Assembly (NCBI GenBank): GCA_913060865.1
Contig: CAJXTU010000010.1
Location: 1-64,000 of the forward strand
DNA length: 64,000 nt
Reading direction: 5' to 3'
Origin: an uncultured Cycloclasticus sp.
GTDB taxonomy: Bacteria > Pseudomonadota > Gammaproteobacteria > Methylococcales > Cycloclasticaceae
Part shown: positions 38,627 through 49,080 of the stretch, piece by piece
Layout: every line of letters begins with the position of its first letter
How positions within the stretch are numbered: the stretch's first letter is position 1
Notes under the pieces: generated by a model
What the model was told of the DNA's origin: nothing
Database searches by the model: none
What the model saw: the letters and a program-made list of their open reading frames with translations, nothing else
Translations under genes and position numbers: made by a program

Positions 38627-40096
38627 ATGTATAACAAATCACTAAAAGAACTGTCTGCGAGTCTTCGCAATAAAGAGATATCAAGTGTTGAATTGAGCCA
38701 ATATTTTTTGGCGCGGATAAAACATTTCGATGGCGATCTAAATAGTGTTATCACTTCAAATGAAGAGGTGGCACTTTCCATTGCACAACAAGCAGACAAG
38801 GTGATCGCATCGGGTGGGGGCGGCTTGTTAACAGGTATCCCTTTGCTACATAAAGATATTTTTTGTACGCAAGGCTTGAGAACGAGCTGTGGTTCAAAAA
38901 TGCTAGATAACTTTGTTGCGCCTTATACAGCGACTGCGGTTAACCAATTAGAGCTGGCAGGTGCCGTTATGTTGGGTAAAACCAATATGGATGAGTTTGC
39001 GATGGGCTCATCTAATGAGACAAGTTTTTATGGCAGTGTGAAAAATCCTTGGGATTTGGATACCGTGCCCGGTGGTTCTTCAGGCGGTTCGGCCGCAGCC
39101 GTTGCTGCTCGTTTAGCACCGTTGGCGAGCGGCACGGATACGGGCGGCTCTATTCGTCAGCCAGCCGCTTTTTGCGGTATTACCGGCATTAAGCCGACTT
39201 ATGGTCGCGTGTCACGTTACGGAATGATTGCATTTGCCTCAAGCCTAGACCAAGGCGGTGCAATGGCAAAAAGCGCTGAAGATGCCGCTATTATGTTGCA
39301 AGCGATGTCAGGGTTTGATGAAAAAGACTCCACCAGTGTCGATAAACCGGTGGATGATTTGTTGGCGGGTCTAGGTGATTCCATCAAAGGTTTGACCATT
39401 GGCTTGCCAAAAGAGTTTTTCACTAAAGACCTTGATGCTGATATTCGTGAGAAAGTTGAAGCAGCGGTTGATGCGATGAAGTCAGCAGGTGCAAATATAA
39501 AAGAAATTAGTTTGCCTAATATTAACCTATCCGTGCCCGCTTATTACGTGGTCGCGCCAGCTGAGTGCTCTGCTAATTTGTCACGTTTTGATGGTGTTCG
39601 TTTTGGACATCGTTGTGAATCACCGAAAGATTTAGAAGATCTGTACAAGCGCTCGCGTGGAGAAGGCTTTGGTGATGAGGTGAAACGTCGAATTATGATC
39701 GGCGCGTATGTGCTATCAGCAGGTTATTACGATGCGTATTACAAAAAAGCACAGCAAGTCCGCCGTTTAATTAAACAAGATTTTGTAGAGGCCTTTAAAG
39801 AAGTGGATGTTATTGCCAGTGCGACAGCGCCATCAGTTGCATTTGCGTCAGGTGAGAAAAAAGGTGACCCTGTTTCAATGTATTTGTCAGATATTTTTAC
39901 CATTGGCGTTAATTTAGCGGGTTTGCCTGGTATGTCTGTACCGTGTGGTTTCGTTAATAATAAACCGGTGGGTATGCAATTGATTGGTAATTATTTTGAA
40001 GAGGCTCGTTTATTAAACGTGGCGCATCAATATCAACAACTAACAGATTGGCACCTTGCGGTGCCAGCTGGGTACGAGCAGGAGGCATCAGCATGA
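38627..40096 (+). CDS. gatA: Asp/Glu-tRNA amidotransferase subunit A
   Basis: A 489-residue amidase-signature enzyme that releases ammonia from glutamine for tRNA transamidation. The Ser-cisSer-Lys triad is visible as LLHKDIF (Lys) and [16 protein letters not shown] plus [17 protein letters not shown] (the two serines). [20 protein letters not shown] follows. The end overlaps gatB as ATGA, and an AGGAGG within the last codons serves the next gene. Confidence 0.97.
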   Translation: MYNKSLKELSASLRNKEISSVELSQYFLARIKHFDGDLNSVITSNEEVALSIAQQADKVIASGGGGLLTGIPLLHKDIFCTQGLRTSCGSKMLDNFVAPYTATAVNQLELAGAVMLGKTNMDEFAMGSSNETSFYGSVKNPWDLDTVPGGSSGGSAAAVAARLAPLASGTDTGGSIRQPAAFCGITGIKPTYGRVSRYGMIAFASSLDQGGAMAKSAEDAAIMLQAMSGFDEKDSTSVDKPVDDLLAGLGDSIKGLTIGLPKEFFTKDLDADIREKVEAAVDAMKSAGANIKEISLPNINLSVPAYYVVAPAECSANLSRFDGVRFGHRCESPKDLEDLYKRSRGEGFGDEVKRRIMIGAYVLSAGYYDAYYKKAQQVRRLIKQDFVEAFKEVDVIASATAPSVAFASGEKKGDPVSMYLSDIFTIGVNLAGLPGMSVPCGFVNNKPVGMQLIGNYFEEARLLNVAHQYQQLTDWHLAVPAGYEQEASA

Positions 40097-41526
40097 AATG
40101 GGAGACAGTTATTGGACTTGAAATTCACGCTCAGCTAGCCACTAAATCTAAAATTTTCTCTGGTGCATCTACGGCGTATGGTGCTGAACCAAACACACAA
40201 GCATGTGCCATCGACCTTGGAATGCCGGGTACCTTGCCGGTTCTAAATGAACAGGCGGTACGCTTTGCCGTGAAGTTTGGTTTGGCGATTGGTGCGCATA
40301 TTGCGCCATACTCGGTGTTCGCACGTAAAAATTATTTTTATCCTGATTTGCCAAAGGGTTACCAAACGAGTCAATTTGATAAGCCTATTGTGGGTTTAGG
40401 GCAGTTGGATATTGAAGTAGGTGGCGAAACTAAAACAATAGGTGTAACACGAGCTCATTTAGAAGAGGACGCGGGTAAATCGTTGCATGAAGATTATCAT
40501 GGTATGACGGGTATTGATCTGAATCGTGCTGGCACACCCTTACTTGAAATTGTTTCTGAACCTGATATGCGTTCAGCTGCAGAAGCGGTTGCCTATGTTA
40601 AAAAATTGCACACGTTGGTGCAGTATTTGGGCATTTGTGATGGCAGCATGCAGGAAGGCTCTTTTCGTTGTGATGTGAACGTGTCGGTTAGGCCAGTGGG
40701 GCAAGAAGAGTTTGGAACACGTGCAGAAATTAAAAATTTAAACTCTTTTCGTTTTATTGAAAAAGCGATTGCACACGAAGTTGAACGTCAGATTGATGTG
40801 ATTGATTCAGGTGGCAAGGTGGTTCAAGAAACCCGTTTGTATGATGCAAACAAAGATGAAACGCGCTCCATGCGATCAAAAGAAGAGGCGAATGATTACC
40901 GTTACTTCCCGTGCCCCGATTTGTTGCCAGTAGAAATAACATCATCACTATTAGATGAAATGCGCGATAGTTTGCCAGAGTTACCGGCGGCTAAAAAACA
41001 GCGTTTTCAGCAGCAATATGGTTTAAGTGCCTACGACTCCGAGGTGTTAACCACGCAACGGGCAATGGCTGATTATTATGAAGATGCTGTTAATTTCTCT
41101 GATGGAGAGGCTAAGCTTGTTGCCAATTGGGTGATGGGTGAGTTAAGTGCTGCTTTGAACCAACATAACGTGGATATAGTGAATAGCCCGGTTAGTGCGG
41201 AACGCTTAGGTGGCTTGGTTAAGCGAATAGCGGACCAAACTATTTCTGGAAAAATAGCCAAGCAAGTGCTTGAGTTGATGTGGTCAAGCGAGCATTCTGC
41301 CGATGAGCTTATTGAACGAGAAGGTTTAAAGCAAATTTCTGATACAGGTGCACTTGAAAAAATGATTGATCAATTGATGGCTGATAATATGGATCAGGTG
41401 GAACAATTTAGAGCTGGGAAAACGAAGATGATAGGCTTTTTCGTGGGCCAATTGATGAAGCAAACTCAAGGTAAAGCAAACCCCCAAGAGTTAAATAAAT
41501 TACTACAGAGCAAGTTGAAAGAATAA
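40093..41526 (+). CDS. gatB: Asp/Glu-tRNA amidotransferase subunit B
   Basis: A 477-residue subunit from the ATG overlapping the gatA stop; a longer frame starting at 40048 lies inside gatA and lacks support. AGGAGG stands eight bases before the chosen [23 protein letters not shown] opens the kinase-like cradle domain, [20 protein letters not shown] is the family signature, and the C-terminal YqeY-like tail (from about residue 330) grips the tRNA. GatCAB makes Gln-tRNA(Gln) and/or Asn-tRNA(Asn) from the misacylated forms. Confidence 0.97.
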   Translation: MKWETVIGLEIHAQLATKSKIFSGASTAYGAEPNTQACAIDLGMPGTLPVLNEQAVRFAVKFGLAIGAHIAPYSVFARKNYFYPDLPKGYQTSQFDKPIVGLGQLDIEVGGETKTIGVTRAHLEEDAGKSLHEDYHGMTGIDLNRAGTPLLEIVSEPDMRSAAEAVAYVKKLHTLVQYLGICDGSMQEGSFRCDVNVSVRPVGQEEFGTRAEIKNLNSFRFIEKAIAHEVERQIDVIDSGGKVVQETRLYDANKDETRSMRSKEEANDYRYFPCPDLLPVEITSSLLDEMRDSLPELPAAKKQRFQQQYGLSAYDSEVLTTQRAMADYYEDAVNFSDGEAKLVANWVMGELSAALNQHNVDIVNSPVSAERLGGLVKRIADQTISGKIAKQVLELMWSSEHSADELIEREGLKQISDTGALEKMIDQLMADNMDQVEQFRAGKTKMIGFFVGQLMKQTQGKANPQELNKLLQSKLKE

Positions 41527-41579
41527 TTAGCATGCCAAGTTCATAGCTAGATGAAATTAAATTAAATAATGAGGTGTTT

Positions 41580-41945
41580 ATGAGTGTATTTAAAGGGGTG
41601 AGTGTTTTTGTACTGTCGTTAATGATGCTGGCGTGTGCGAATGTAACAACAGAGCAAGTTGATGCTACGCAAGCTGTGATAAAGCCGGTGGATGAGGAGA
41701 GGGCGAACGTTGAGCAACAGATTGCTCGTGTCACCGAGAAGCTCAAGGATAAGCCGACCGTTCAAGGGTGGTTGCTAGTGGGTGATGCGCAAATGCACTT
41801 GAAAAAATATAATGATGCGGTCGTGGCCTATAGAGAAGCTTATTTATTGAGTGAGTATGCTGATGGGCCAAGAAGAAAGCTAAAGCGCGCCATGTATTTC
41901 TCGAGCTTAGAACCCAAAAACCTAGATATTGACGATAAACAATAG
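41580..41945 (+). CDS. Small predicted lipoprotein with a TPR-like segment
   Basis: A 121-residue protein from the ATG preceded by GAGG. MSVFKGVSVFVLSLMMLACA is a plausible lipoprotein signal with Cys19 as acylation site, although the residue at -3 is Met. After an acidic linker, WLLVGDAQMHLKKYNDAVVA reads as one TPR helix pair with the usual W-x2-L-G and Y-x2-A-x2-A-Y spacing. The function is unknown. It lies 53 bases after gatB and ends three bases before the convergent M67 gene. Confidence 0.65.
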   Translation: MSVFKGVSVFVLSLMMLACANVTTEQVDATQAVIKPVDEERANVEQQIARVTEKLKDKPTVQGWLLVGDAQMHLKKYNDAVVAYREAYLLSEYADGPRRKLKRAMYFSSLEPKNLDIDDKQ

Positions 41946-41948
41946 GTT

Positions 41949-42371
41949 TTATTCTTCACTCATTCTAAGGGTGATTTCAACAATATTTTCGTCGTGCAGT
42001 AATTTGAAACAGCGCATTTCTAGCACGCCTTTGGTGTTCAAAGAAATAATCAAGTAATAAGCTTCTGGGTAAGCGGATAGCTCAATGTCAGTCGCCGAGG
42101 GTTTGGCCGGTGCTGTTGGGTGGGAATGATAAATGGCGAAAAGGCTTTCTTCCTTGTCACGCATCGCTTTCATGGTGCTTATTTGTTCTTCAGGCGCCAT
42201 TAAAAAGCGAGTGCTAGGTACGTCGGCAACATTTTTAACGGGGTAGCAAGTATAGTTGCCAGACTCATCCTTGCCGACAAAACCACAAGCCTCTATGTCT
42301 TGTGATAGTTGGGCGTGGTGCAAGAGTTTGTTGACCAGCTTCCTTGGTAATTCGATTTCTTTTTGATGCAT
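41949..42371 (-). CDS. M67/JAMM metallopeptidase
   Basis: A 140-residue JAB1/MPN-fold protein with the full JAMM zinc site: Glu in QDIEACGFVGKDE, H-x-H in IYHSHPTAPAKPSATDIE, and the downstream Ser and Asp in the same segment. Bacterial members release peptides from, or process, ubiquitin-like sulfur carriers (ThiS/MoaD-like). It lies 16 bases after prmC, the place where many gammaproteobacteria carry moeB/hesA-type activating enzymes. A role in sulfur-carrier metabolism is therefore plausible but unproven. The start is the ATG at 42371. Confidence 0.8.
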   Translation of the reverse strand: MHQKEIELPRKLVNKLLHHAQLSQDIEACGFVGKDESGNYTCYPVKNVADVPSTRFLMAPEEQISTMKAMRDKEESLFAIYHSHPTAPAKPSATDIELSAYPEAYYLIISLNTKGVLEMRCFKLLHDENIVEITLRMSEE

Positions 42372-42387
42372 TTTAAAACCTTATTGA

Positions 42388-43230
42388 TTACGGCTTTTTG
42401 CCTAATGTGGCACGAGTATGGCCTTGGATATCTTGAAATTGTTCGGTTGATTTGAACCCGGATGATTCTAACAAATTTTTAACCTGTACGCCCTGTTGAT
42501 AGCCATGTTCAAATAACAGTACGCCATCTGATTTAAGGTATTTATGAGCATTTGAAGTAATATGTTTAATGTCTAATAAGCCGCCGTCCATAGCGACTAG
42601 CGCTGAGTTTGGTTCAAAGCGAACATCACCGTCTAAAAGATGTGGGTCAGTTTGGCAAATATAAGGCGGGTTGCTGATAATTATGTCGAAAGCTTTGCTA
42701 GGTACTTGTTCAAACCAGACGCTGTGAATAAACTCAACTTTGTTTGCATTAAGTTGACGGCTATTTTTGTTTGCGATGGCGAGGGCCTTAATGCTTGAGT
42801 CAACTGCTGTGACCGATGCGTTGCTAAACTCTAGGGCCAATGTTATGGCTATTGCGCCACTGCCAGTACCTAAATCTAAAATAGAAAAGGATTGGTTTGT
42901 TGTAAATTTTTGTTGAACGATGTCGATCAGTAACTCAGTGTCCGGTCGGGGTATTAAAACATCAGGTGACACAATAAAAGACCGAGACCAAAATTCACGC
43001 TCGCCGGTCAAATAGGCAATAGGCTGCCCAATTTGACGTTGTTCGATAAGCTGTAGAAAGGTGTGCAGATCATCGGCCGATAGGGTGCGATCTGGCCAAG
43101 CCCTGAAGTAGCTGCGGTTTTTTTTAACTACGTGAGCGAGTAAAACCTCACTATCGAGTTCACCACTGTCGCTATCAAGTAGGCTATTAGATGCGAGTTT
43201 TAGCGCCTCTTTTATGGTTAAATTGGCCAA
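42388..43230 (-). CDS. prmC: Peptide chain release factor N5-glutamine methyltransferase
   Basis: A 280-residue enzyme, also called HemK, that methylates the GGQ glutamine of RF1 and RF2. AYLTGEREFWSRSFIVSPDV followed by LIPRPDTELLID is the N-terminal signature, ILDLGTGSGAIAITLAL binds SAM, and DIIISNPPYICQTDPHLL carries the catalytic N-P-P-Y. It follows prfA by eight bases, pairing the enzyme with its substrate. Confidence 0.96.
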   Translation of the reverse strand: MANLTIKEALKLASNSLLDSDSGELDSEVLLAHVVKKNRSYFRAWPDRTLSADDLHTFLQLIEQRQIGQPIAYLTGEREFWSRSFIVSPDVLIPRPDTELLIDIVQQKFTTNQSFSILDLGTGSGAIAITLALEFSNASVTAVDSSIKALAIANKNSRQLNANKVEFIHSVWFEQVPSKAFDIIISNPPYICQTDPHLLDGDVRFEPNSALVAMDGGLLDIKHITSNAHKYLKSDGVLLFEHGYQQGVQVKNLLESSGFKSTEQFQDIQGHTRATLGKKP

Positions 43231-43238
43231 GGGTGTCG

Positions 43239-44327
43239 CTAATCGTCAGAACTTAGCTGGGTTAGTTGTTCAGCTTGGTGTTCTTGAATTAACGGGTCAA
43301 TGATTTGATCCAGCGAACCTTGCATCACTTCATCTAATTTATATAGCGTTAAGTTGATGCGATGATCGGTTACCCGACCTTGTGGGTAATTGTAAGTGCG
43401 AATTCGTTCAGAGCGATCACCACTGCCAACCTGTGAGCGACGAGACTCTGCTTGTTCTGCATCAGCTTTTTCTTGTTCGGCACTCATAATTCTAGCTTTT
43501 AACAGTGACATCGCACGTGCTCGATTTTTATGTTGGGAGCGTTCGTCTTGACACTCTACAACGGTACCCGTTGGAAGGTGGGTAAGACGAATGGCAGAGT
43601 CGGTTTTATTAACGTGCTGTCCGCCCGAGCCTGATGCGCGAAATGTATCAACGCGTAGGTCGCCGGAGTTGATTTCAATCTCATCTTTTTCATCGGCTTC
43701 AGGCATGATGGCTACTGTACAAGCTGAGGTGTGTACGCGGCCTTGCGATTCAGTTTCTGGAACACGTTGAACACGGTGGGCGCCCGATTCAAACTTAAGT
43801 TGTGAATACACATCGTTGCCTTCAATCCGCGCAATAATTTCTTTGTAACCGCCGTGGTCGCCTTGGTTTTCACTCATAATTTCAAATTTCCAGCCTTTTT
43901 TCTCGGCGAACCGTAAGTACATGCGGTATAAATCACCTGAAAAAATAGCGGCTTCATCACCACCTGTTCCAGCTCGAACTTCAAGGAACGCATTTTTCCC
44001 GTCGTTAGGGTCTTTTGGAAGTAAAAGGATTTGTAGTTCTTTTTCTTGTGTTTCCAGAGCAATCTGAGTTTCTTTGAGTTCTTCTTTCGCCATTGCTTTG
44101 ATATCAGGGTCGCTATCGTTGAGCATGGCTTTTGCTGCTTTTTGATCCTCCAGTGTCACCAAGTAGTTTTGATGTGTGCTGACAATGGGGTCTAGTTGGG
44201 CATACTCTTGGCTTAAAGCGCGAAATTTGTTTTGATCGCTCTGTACGCTAGGTTCAGACAACAGTCCTGCAATTTCTTCGAAGCGCTCAGAGAGGGTGTC
44301 TAGCTTTTGTAAAATGGTTATGTTCAC
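43239..44327 (-). CDS. prfA: Peptide chain release factor 1
   Basis: A 362-residue RF1 that terminates at UAA and [23 protein letters not shown] holds the GGQ motif, [20 protein letters not shown] is the family signature, and the region around [16 protein letters not shown] precedes it. The P-x-T-type recognition loop is seen as VPETESQ. It starts one base after hemA ends, in the widespread hemA-prfA-prmC operon. Confidence 0.96.
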   Translation of the reverse strand: MNITILQKLDTLSERFEEIAGLLSEPSVQSDQNKFRALSQEYAQLDPIVSTHQNYLVTLEDQKAAKAMLNDSDPDIKAMAKEELKETQIALETQEKELQILLLPKDPNDGKNAFLEVRAGTGGDEAAIFSGDLYRMYLRFAEKKGWKFEIMSENQGDHGGYKEIIARIEGNDVYSQLKFESGAHRVQRVPETESQGRVHTSACTVAIMPEADEKDEIEINSGDLRVDTFRASGSGGQHVNKTDSAIRLTHLPTGTVVECQDERSQHKNRARAMSLLKARIMSAEQEKADAEQAESRRSQVGSGDRSERIRTYNYPQGRVTDHRINLTLYKLDEVMQGSLDQIIDPLIQEHQAEQLTQLSSDD

Positions 44328-44328
44328 G

Positions 44329-45579
44329 TTATTTTTTTAGGTTAAAAAGTTGTTGAGCGGCTGATAGTAATTCGTTGTTACCTTCAGATGCTGCCTGTTT
44401 CAATGTGCTACTGGGTGCGTGTAAAATTTTGTTTGTTAAATCACTCGCTAAGCGTTCAAGGACATGCTCAGCTGGTTGACCATTATTAAGTGAATTGATG
44501 GCTTTTTGAAGCACTTCTTCGCGTGTTTTATCTGATTGTGTTCTTAGCTGATAAATGGTTTTTGAGGCATCTTGCGCTCGAATCCAAGTTTGAAAGTGAG
44601 ACACTTGAATATCAATAATGTCTTCAGCTTGCTCGGCTGCTTCACGGCGAGATTGTAAACCAACATCAACTATATTTTTTAGATCATCAACGCAGTAAAG
44701 ATACACGTCGCTTAACGAACCGACTTCCTTTTCAATATCATGTGGTACGGCTAAATCCATCATAAACATGGGTTTATGTTTACGTTTTGCAATAGCTGTT
44801 TCAACGCTACCTTTGCCTAAAATGGGAAGTGAGCTAGCGGTTGATGAAATAATGATATCTGCTTCAGAGAGGTGCTCAGGGATGTCTTTTATTTCAATGG
44901 CGTAACCGTTGCCTTGGGAGGCGATAGTATGTGCTTTTTCTAACGTTCTGTTGGCTACAATTAAGCGGCCAATACCTTGTTCTTTTAGATGCTGAGCTGA
45001 TAATTCAATTGTTTCGCCTGCACCAATGAGTAGTGCTGTTTGATCTTGTAAGTCACCAAATATTTGTTGTGCCAATTTAACGCCGGCGAAGGCAACTGAT
45101 ACTGGACTAGAGCCAATAGCAGTGTCGGTGCGTACTTTTTTTGCAACTTGAAAAGTGTGTTGAAACAAGCGTCCTAGGTATTTTCCTAAGGTCCCGGCCT
45201 CAGCGGCTTGTTGATAGGCTGTTTTCATTTGGCCTAGAATTTGGGGTTCACCTAAAACCATGGAATCGAGACCACATGCAACGCGGGACATATGTTTTAT
45301 TGAGTGGTGCTCAGTGTGACTATAGAGGTAGTTTCTTATGTTGTTTTCATCTAGTTGATGATGGGCTGCTAGCCAAGTGATGAGTTCATCAGCTTGCTGA
45401 GTGGTGGTGTCACAATAAATTTCTGTGCGATTACAGGTCGATAAAATGGCTGCTTCTTCGATAGAGGCGAGCTTGTTTAAGGACTGAAGTGAGTGGCTTA
45501 GGCGATCAGGTGAAAAAGCAAGTTTCTCACGGATGTCGATAGGCGCAGTATTGTGATTGAGTCCGAGCGTAAGCAGCAT
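44329..45579 (-). CDS. hemA: Glutamyl-tRNA reductase
   Basis: A 416-residue enzyme that reduces Glu-tRNA(Glu) to glutamate-1-semialdehyde, the first step of C5 heme synthesis. [20 protein letters not shown] and [13 protein letters not shown] hold the N-terminal catalytic domain with its active cysteine, [17 protein letters not shown] binds tRNA or substrate, and [19 protein letters not shown] is the NADPH site. The C-terminal helical dimerisation domain is complete. A TATAAT box lies 37 bases upstream. It is divergent from the TPR lipoprotein. Confidence 0.96.
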   Translation of the reverse strand: MLLTLGLNHNTAPIDIREKLAFSPDRLSHSLQSLNKLASIEEAAILSTCNRTEIYCDTTTQQADELITWLAAHHQLDENNIRNYLYSHTEHHSIKHMSRVACGLDSMVLGEPQILGQMKTAYQQAAEAGTLGKYLGRLFQHTFQVAKKVRTDTAIGSSPVSVAFAGVKLAQQIFGDLQDQTALLIGAGETIELSAQHLKEQGIGRLIVANRTLEKAHTIASQGNGYAIEIKDIPEHLSEADIIISSTASSLPILGKGSVETAIAKRKHKPMFMMDLAVPHDIEKEVGSLSDVYLYCVDDLKNIVDVGLQSRREAAEQAEDIIDIQVSHFQTWIRAQDASKTIYQLRTQSDKTREEVLQKAINSLNNGQPAEHVLERLASDLTNKILHAPSSTLKQAASEGNNELLSAAQQLFNLKK

Positions 45580-45615
45580 GCACTTTTGGTGGTTTTACTT
45601 TAATCTAATTGGGTT

Positions 45616-45621
45616 ATTATA
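45616..45621 (-). promoter_or_regulatory. Candidate -10 box for hemA-prfA-prmC
   Basis: A perfect TATAAT on the reverse strand, 37 bases before the hemA ATG, within the 159-base divergent gap. No good -35 is present at 16-18 bases; AGAACA lies 19 bases upstream and is a weak match. It is the best sigma-70-like element in the gap. Confidence 0.5.
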
Positions 45622-45738
45622 AGCTTTTTCATCTAATGAATGTTCTATTAAGTTCGAATGGATGACTCCACAGATTTTCTTTGGAAGTGGCTGTCATCTA
45701 ATTAGCGCATTTGTGGGTGGGTAATGTAGCGTGAGATA

Positions 45739-47487
45739 TTGAGTGAGAAAAATATGCTTTTAAGGTTAGTGTTAGTGGTTCTTGTGGCTTCTTTGGCAGG
45801 TTGTGCTCATGTGACAAGTAGCGATATTGTTGAAGTTGAAGAGCCTGTTAAGGCGGCATCGAGTATTGAAGAGAAAGAGCCGAATACGGCGTTAATTCAA
45901 CCTAGTCAGTTAGACGCAGCATTGTTATATAGCTTGTTGGGGGGGGAGGTGGCTGGCCAGCGAGGAGACATTAATATGGCCTCAGCTTTTTATGTTGATG
46001 CAGCGAAACGTTCGAATGACCCTCAAGTTGCTTTGAGAGCGGCCCAAATAGCCCTGTATAACAAAGATATTGTGGCAGCGAAGGCTGCAATAGATATATT
46101 ACTTGAGTCTTCTCAGGTGTTGTCAGTTCAGTCGCGTCGACTTGCGCTGACTATTTATTTACGTTCAGGCGATGCTGAGAAAAGCTTGAGTCAGATTAAT
46201 TTAATACTTGAAGAAAGTGACATTCCTCTGCGTAGTGCCCTGCTTGCTATCGGTGATGTTGTTTTTCGTAATGCCAATAAGGATGTTGGGGTTAACGTGA
46301 TCAATGTGCTGGTGGATAGTTACCCTGAAGAGGCTGGTGTTTATTTAGTTCGTTCAAAAATTATGTCTCAGCTGAAAGAGTGGGGTCAGGCAGAAAATGA
46401 CGCGATAACGGTCACAAAATTAGACCCAACTTGGCCGGTAGGTTTTGCGCAACTTGCACTGGTGCTGGAAGGTAAAGAGGAAACGGAGCGTGCTTTATTG
46501 ACGCTAAAAAATGCAGCCGAGCGACTTAAATCAAGGCAGCTGACGATGGGGTATGGGCAGTTATTAGCCAAGAGTGAAGACTATGAAGCTGCCAAAATAG
46601 AGTTTTTGAAATTAGTCTCTCAAGGGGAAAGCTACCCCGAGGCAAGCTTTGCACTAGGCCTTGTTTATTTAAAGTTAGATAATGCCAATGAGGCATTAAA
46701 GGTATTTAAAGATTTGTATGAAGTCGATGCATTCTCTTCAAAATCAGCTTTTTACTTGGGCCGCATCTACTATTACCAAAAAGCTTATGAAGAAGCCTTG
46801 ATGTGGTTTGAGAGGGTGAAAAAAGGTGTTCATCATATGGATTCTCAAGCATCCATTGCAATGATTAAGTCAGAGACTGGCGACCTACAAGGAGCAAGAA
46901 GTGTTTTGCAAAGGCTTCGTAATGAATACCCAAAAAACGCAACTAAGTTTTATTTATTAGAAGCGGAGTTATTAATGGGTGGGCAACATAATAAGGTTTT
47001 ATATGCCTTGATGAATGAAGCTGTTAATGCATCGCCTGATGACTTGTCTCTACGCTATGCCCGCTCAATTGCTGCAACTGAATTAGATGAGTTGACTGTT
47101 GCAGAGAAAGATTTATTGTTTGTGCTGGAAAGGGAGCCCAACGATGCTAATGCATTAAATGCGCTTGGGTATACTTTAGCGAGTAAGACCTTTCGGTTTA
47201 AAGAGGCTCGTCAGTATTTATCGCAGGCGATATCATTGCGTCCGAATGATTCAGCCATTTTAGACAGTATGGGTTGGCTGAATTATCGTGAAGGGCACTA
47301 TGAGAAGGCGTTGGTTTTGTTGCAAGAGGCCTATAAAATCTCACCGGAGGGCGAGATAGCGGCGCATCTAGGTGAAACATTATGGATGTTGGGTCGCCAA
47401 AAAGAAGCGCGTCAGTTGTGGGGGAATGCGCTGAAGCGAGATGCTGATAACCGACACTTAATAGAGGTTTTGAAGAGGCTTAAGTGA
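45739..47487 (+). CDS. TPR lipoprotein of the hemA-lolB region
   Basis: A 582-residue protein from a TTG start; the ATG at 45754 is the alternative. Either way a short signal peptide (LLRLVLVVLVASLAGC) ends in a good lipobox, L-A-G-C, so it should be lipid-anchored. The rest is a helical solenoid with about ten TPR units, the clearest being YPEASFALGLVYLKLDNANE, SAFYLGRIYYYQKAYEEALM and ALNALGYTLASKTFRFKEAR. The same kind of protein sits between hemA and lolB in Pseudomonas. The function is unknown; an envelope scaffolding role is likely. It overlaps lolB by four bases (GTGA). Confidence 0.82.
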   Translation: MSEKNMLLRLVLVVLVASLAGCAHVTSSDIVEVEEPVKAASSIEEKEPNTALIQPSQLDAALLYSLLGGEVAGQRGDINMASAFYVDAAKRSNDPQVALRAAQIALYNKDIVAAKAAIDILLESSQVLSVQSRRLALTIYLRSGDAEKSLSQINLILEESDIPLRSALLAIGDVVFRNANKDVGVNVINVLVDSYPEEAGVYLVRSKIMSQLKEWGQAENDAITVTKLDPTWPVGFAQLALVLEGKEETERALLTLKNAAERLKSRQLTMGYGQLLAKSEDYEAAKIEFLKLVSQGESYPEASFALGLVYLKLDNANEALKVFKDLYEVDAFSSKSAFYLGRIYYYQKAYEEALMWFERVKKGVHHMDSQASIAMIKSETGDLQGARSVLQRLRNEYPKNATKFYLLEAELLMGGQHNKVLYALMNEAVNASPDDLSLRYARSIAATELDELTVAEKDLLFVLEREPNDANALNALGYTLASKTFRFKEARQYLSQAISLRPNDSAILDSMGWLNYREGHYEKALVLLQEAYKISPEGEIAAHLGETLWMLGRQKEARQLWGNALKRDADNRHLIEVLKRLK

Positions 47488-48068
47488 TTCGTTATTTCCT
47501 GCTTGTATTATTAGTTACGCAATTGCTTGCGTGTTCCTCGGTGGGTTCGATTAAATCGGACGCGAATATTGCTCAGAGCCTTCTGAACACGGAAAAGGTT
47601 TTAGCTATTAAGCATTGGCAATTATTGGGTCGACTGTCCGTGCGTAATCATCGCGAGTCCTGGTTAACTAAGTTGGAGTGGAAGCATGATGCTCTCGCTG
47701 ATGATTTAACCTTGAGTACGTCGCTAGGTGGGGTGGTTGCAAGGTTGGTATATTCAAATGCAGGAATTGCGATGTCTGACGCCAAGGGAGTCATGCAGCG
47801 TATTTCAGACGAGGATTTGCAGTCATCTTTAGGCTACTTGCCTCCTTGGGCACATTTGAAATATTGGGTGAGGGGCATACCGTCCCCTAAAGCCCAGTTA
47901 TTAATGAGTGAAGAGCAGAAGACGGGCGTTATTTTGTTTAACCAAGATGGATGGGATGTAAGGTTGGGAGATTTTGAGAAGGTGGGTGGTATTGTCTTAC
48001 CAAGTAAAATTTACTTATCGAAAGAAGGGTTGAAAATAAAATTGGTCGTGGATGAATGGTTAGTGTAA
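47484..48068 (+). CDS. lolB: Outer membrane lipoprotein receptor LolB
   Basis: A 194-residue lipoprotein starting with GTG that overlaps the TPR gene stop (GTGA). The signal IRYFLLVLLVTQLLACSS ends at lipobox L-L-A-C. HWQLLGRLSVRNHRESWLTK is the conserved LolB entry, and the remainder forms the half-barrel that takes lipoproteins from LolA. LPPWAHLKYWVRGIPSPKAQ is another family feature. It overlaps ispE by 13 bases, as in pseudomonads and enterics. Confidence 0.93.
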   Translation: MIRYFLLVLLVTQLLACSSVGSIKSDANIAQSLLNTEKVLAIKHWQLLGRLSVRNHRESWLTKLEWKHDALADDLTLSTSLGGVVARLVYSNAGIAMSDAKGVMQRISDEDLQSSLGYLPPWAHLKYWVRGIPSPKAQLLMSEEQKTGVILFNQDGWDVRLGDFEKVGGIVLPSKIYLSKEGLKIKLVVDEWLV

Positions 48069-48949
48069 CTGTAGATCAGAACGAGTGGGCTGAGCATTGG
48101 TGGCCAGCGCCGGCAAAATTAAATTTAATGCTTAATGTTATCGGGCAAAGAGCCGATGGTTATCATGAGCTGCAAACAGTTTTTCAAATAATTGCCATAT
48201 CCGATTGGTTGAATATCGTACCAACTGATCATAATGATGTGACCTTAAGTTGTCGTTCAGCTGATATTAAAATGGACGAAAACCTAGTGTTAAAGGCGGC
48301 GCAATTATTGAAACAGCGAAGTGGGTCAAAGTCTGGTGCGCATATCACACTAAAAAAGATACTGCCTATGGGTGCAGGCTTAGGTGGAGGTAGTTCGGAT
48401 GCTGCGACAACACTCGTTGTGCTGAATGAGGTTTGGGGGCTAGGGTTGTCAGTCGAACAATTGGCTGTTTTAGGTCTTGAGTTAGGTGCGGATGTGCCGG
48501 TTTTTGTGAAAGGATGCTCAGCTTGGGCAGAAGGTGTCGGCGAGAAAGTGACGCCGATAGAGTTACCTGAAAAGTGGTTTGTTGTAGTTAATACCGATTA
48601 CCATTGCTCAACAAGAGAAGTTTTTACACATAAGCATTTGACACGAGTTAATTCTGCGATCACAATACGCGACTTTTTAAACGGACAAGAAAATAATAGT
48701 TGCTTGCCCGTTGTTAGACAAATGAGTCAGGAATTAGACGATGTGTATCGACGATTTTCTGTCTTTAGTAAAGTTTATTTAACAGGCACTGGCTCGAGTA
48801 TGTTTGCAAAATGCAATACTCGGCAAGAGGCGGTGTCGCTGTCAGATCAGTTACCGGTTGACTGGAATAAGTGGGTTGTAAAAGGTGTTAACGAATCTCC
48901 TTTACAGAAGTCACTTAAACAGTTTTTTAATCGAGTAAATCAGGTATAA
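48056..48949 (+). CDS. ispE: 4-diphosphocytidyl-2-C-methyl-D-erythritol kinase
   Basis: A 297-residue GHMP kinase of the non-mevalonate isoprenoid pathway. WPAPAKLNLMLNVIGQRADG and YHELQTVFQII are the N-terminal signature, LPMGAGLGGGSSDAATTL the glycine-rich ATP loop, and KVYLTGTGSSMFAKC the third GHMP motif. The stop overlaps a TATAAT box that probably serves tRNA-Gln downstream. Confidence 0.95.
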   Translation: MVSVTVDQNEWAEHWWPAPAKLNLMLNVIGQRADGYHELQTVFQIIAISDWLNIVPTDHNDVTLSCRSADIKMDENLVLKAAQLLKQRSGSKSGAHITLKKILPMGAGLGGGSSDAATTLVVLNEVWGLGLSVEQLAVLGLELGADVPVFVKGCSAWAEGVGEKVTPIELPEKWFVVVNTDYHCSTREVFTHKHLTRVNSAITIRDFLNGQENNSCLPVVRQMSQELDDVYRRFSVFSKVYLTGTGSSMFAKCNTRQEAVSLSDQLPVDWNKWVVKGVNESPLQKSLKQFFNRVNQV

Positions 48950-48950
48950 T
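48945..48950 (+). promoter_or_regulatory. Candidate -10 box for tRNA-Gln
   Basis: TATAAT overlaps the ispE stop codon and stands 17 bases before the mature tRNA 5' end. The 16-18 base upstream position is only a T-run, so the -35 is weak. Read-through from ispE is an alternative source of this tRNA. Confidence 0.5.
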
Positions 48951-48966
48951 CTGCAGCCATAAAGTT

Positions 48967-49041
48967 TGGGGCGTGGCCAAGCGGTTAAGGCACGGGGTTT
49001 TGATCTCCGCATCCCAGGTTCGAGTCCTGGCGCCCCAGCCA
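48967..49041 (+). tRNA. tRNA-Gln (anticodon TTG)
   Basis: A 75-base cloverleaf including an encoded CCA. The acceptor stem is TGGGGCG pairing with CGCCCCA, the anticodon stem CGGGG/CTCCG closes the loop TTTTGAT with anticodon TTG, and GGTTCGAGTCC forms the T arm. It lies between ispE and prs, the same place as in pseudomonads. Gatcab in this genome may supply part of its charging. Confidence 0.95.
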
Positions 49042-49080
49042 TTCTTTATATATCATTCAAAGCTTTAGTGGGAGTTTACT

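Noticed and set aside
40048-40092. Extended gatB N-terminus
   Set aside because: The extra 15 residues lie within gatA and are absent from the family. AGGAGG and the ATGA overlap fix the later start.
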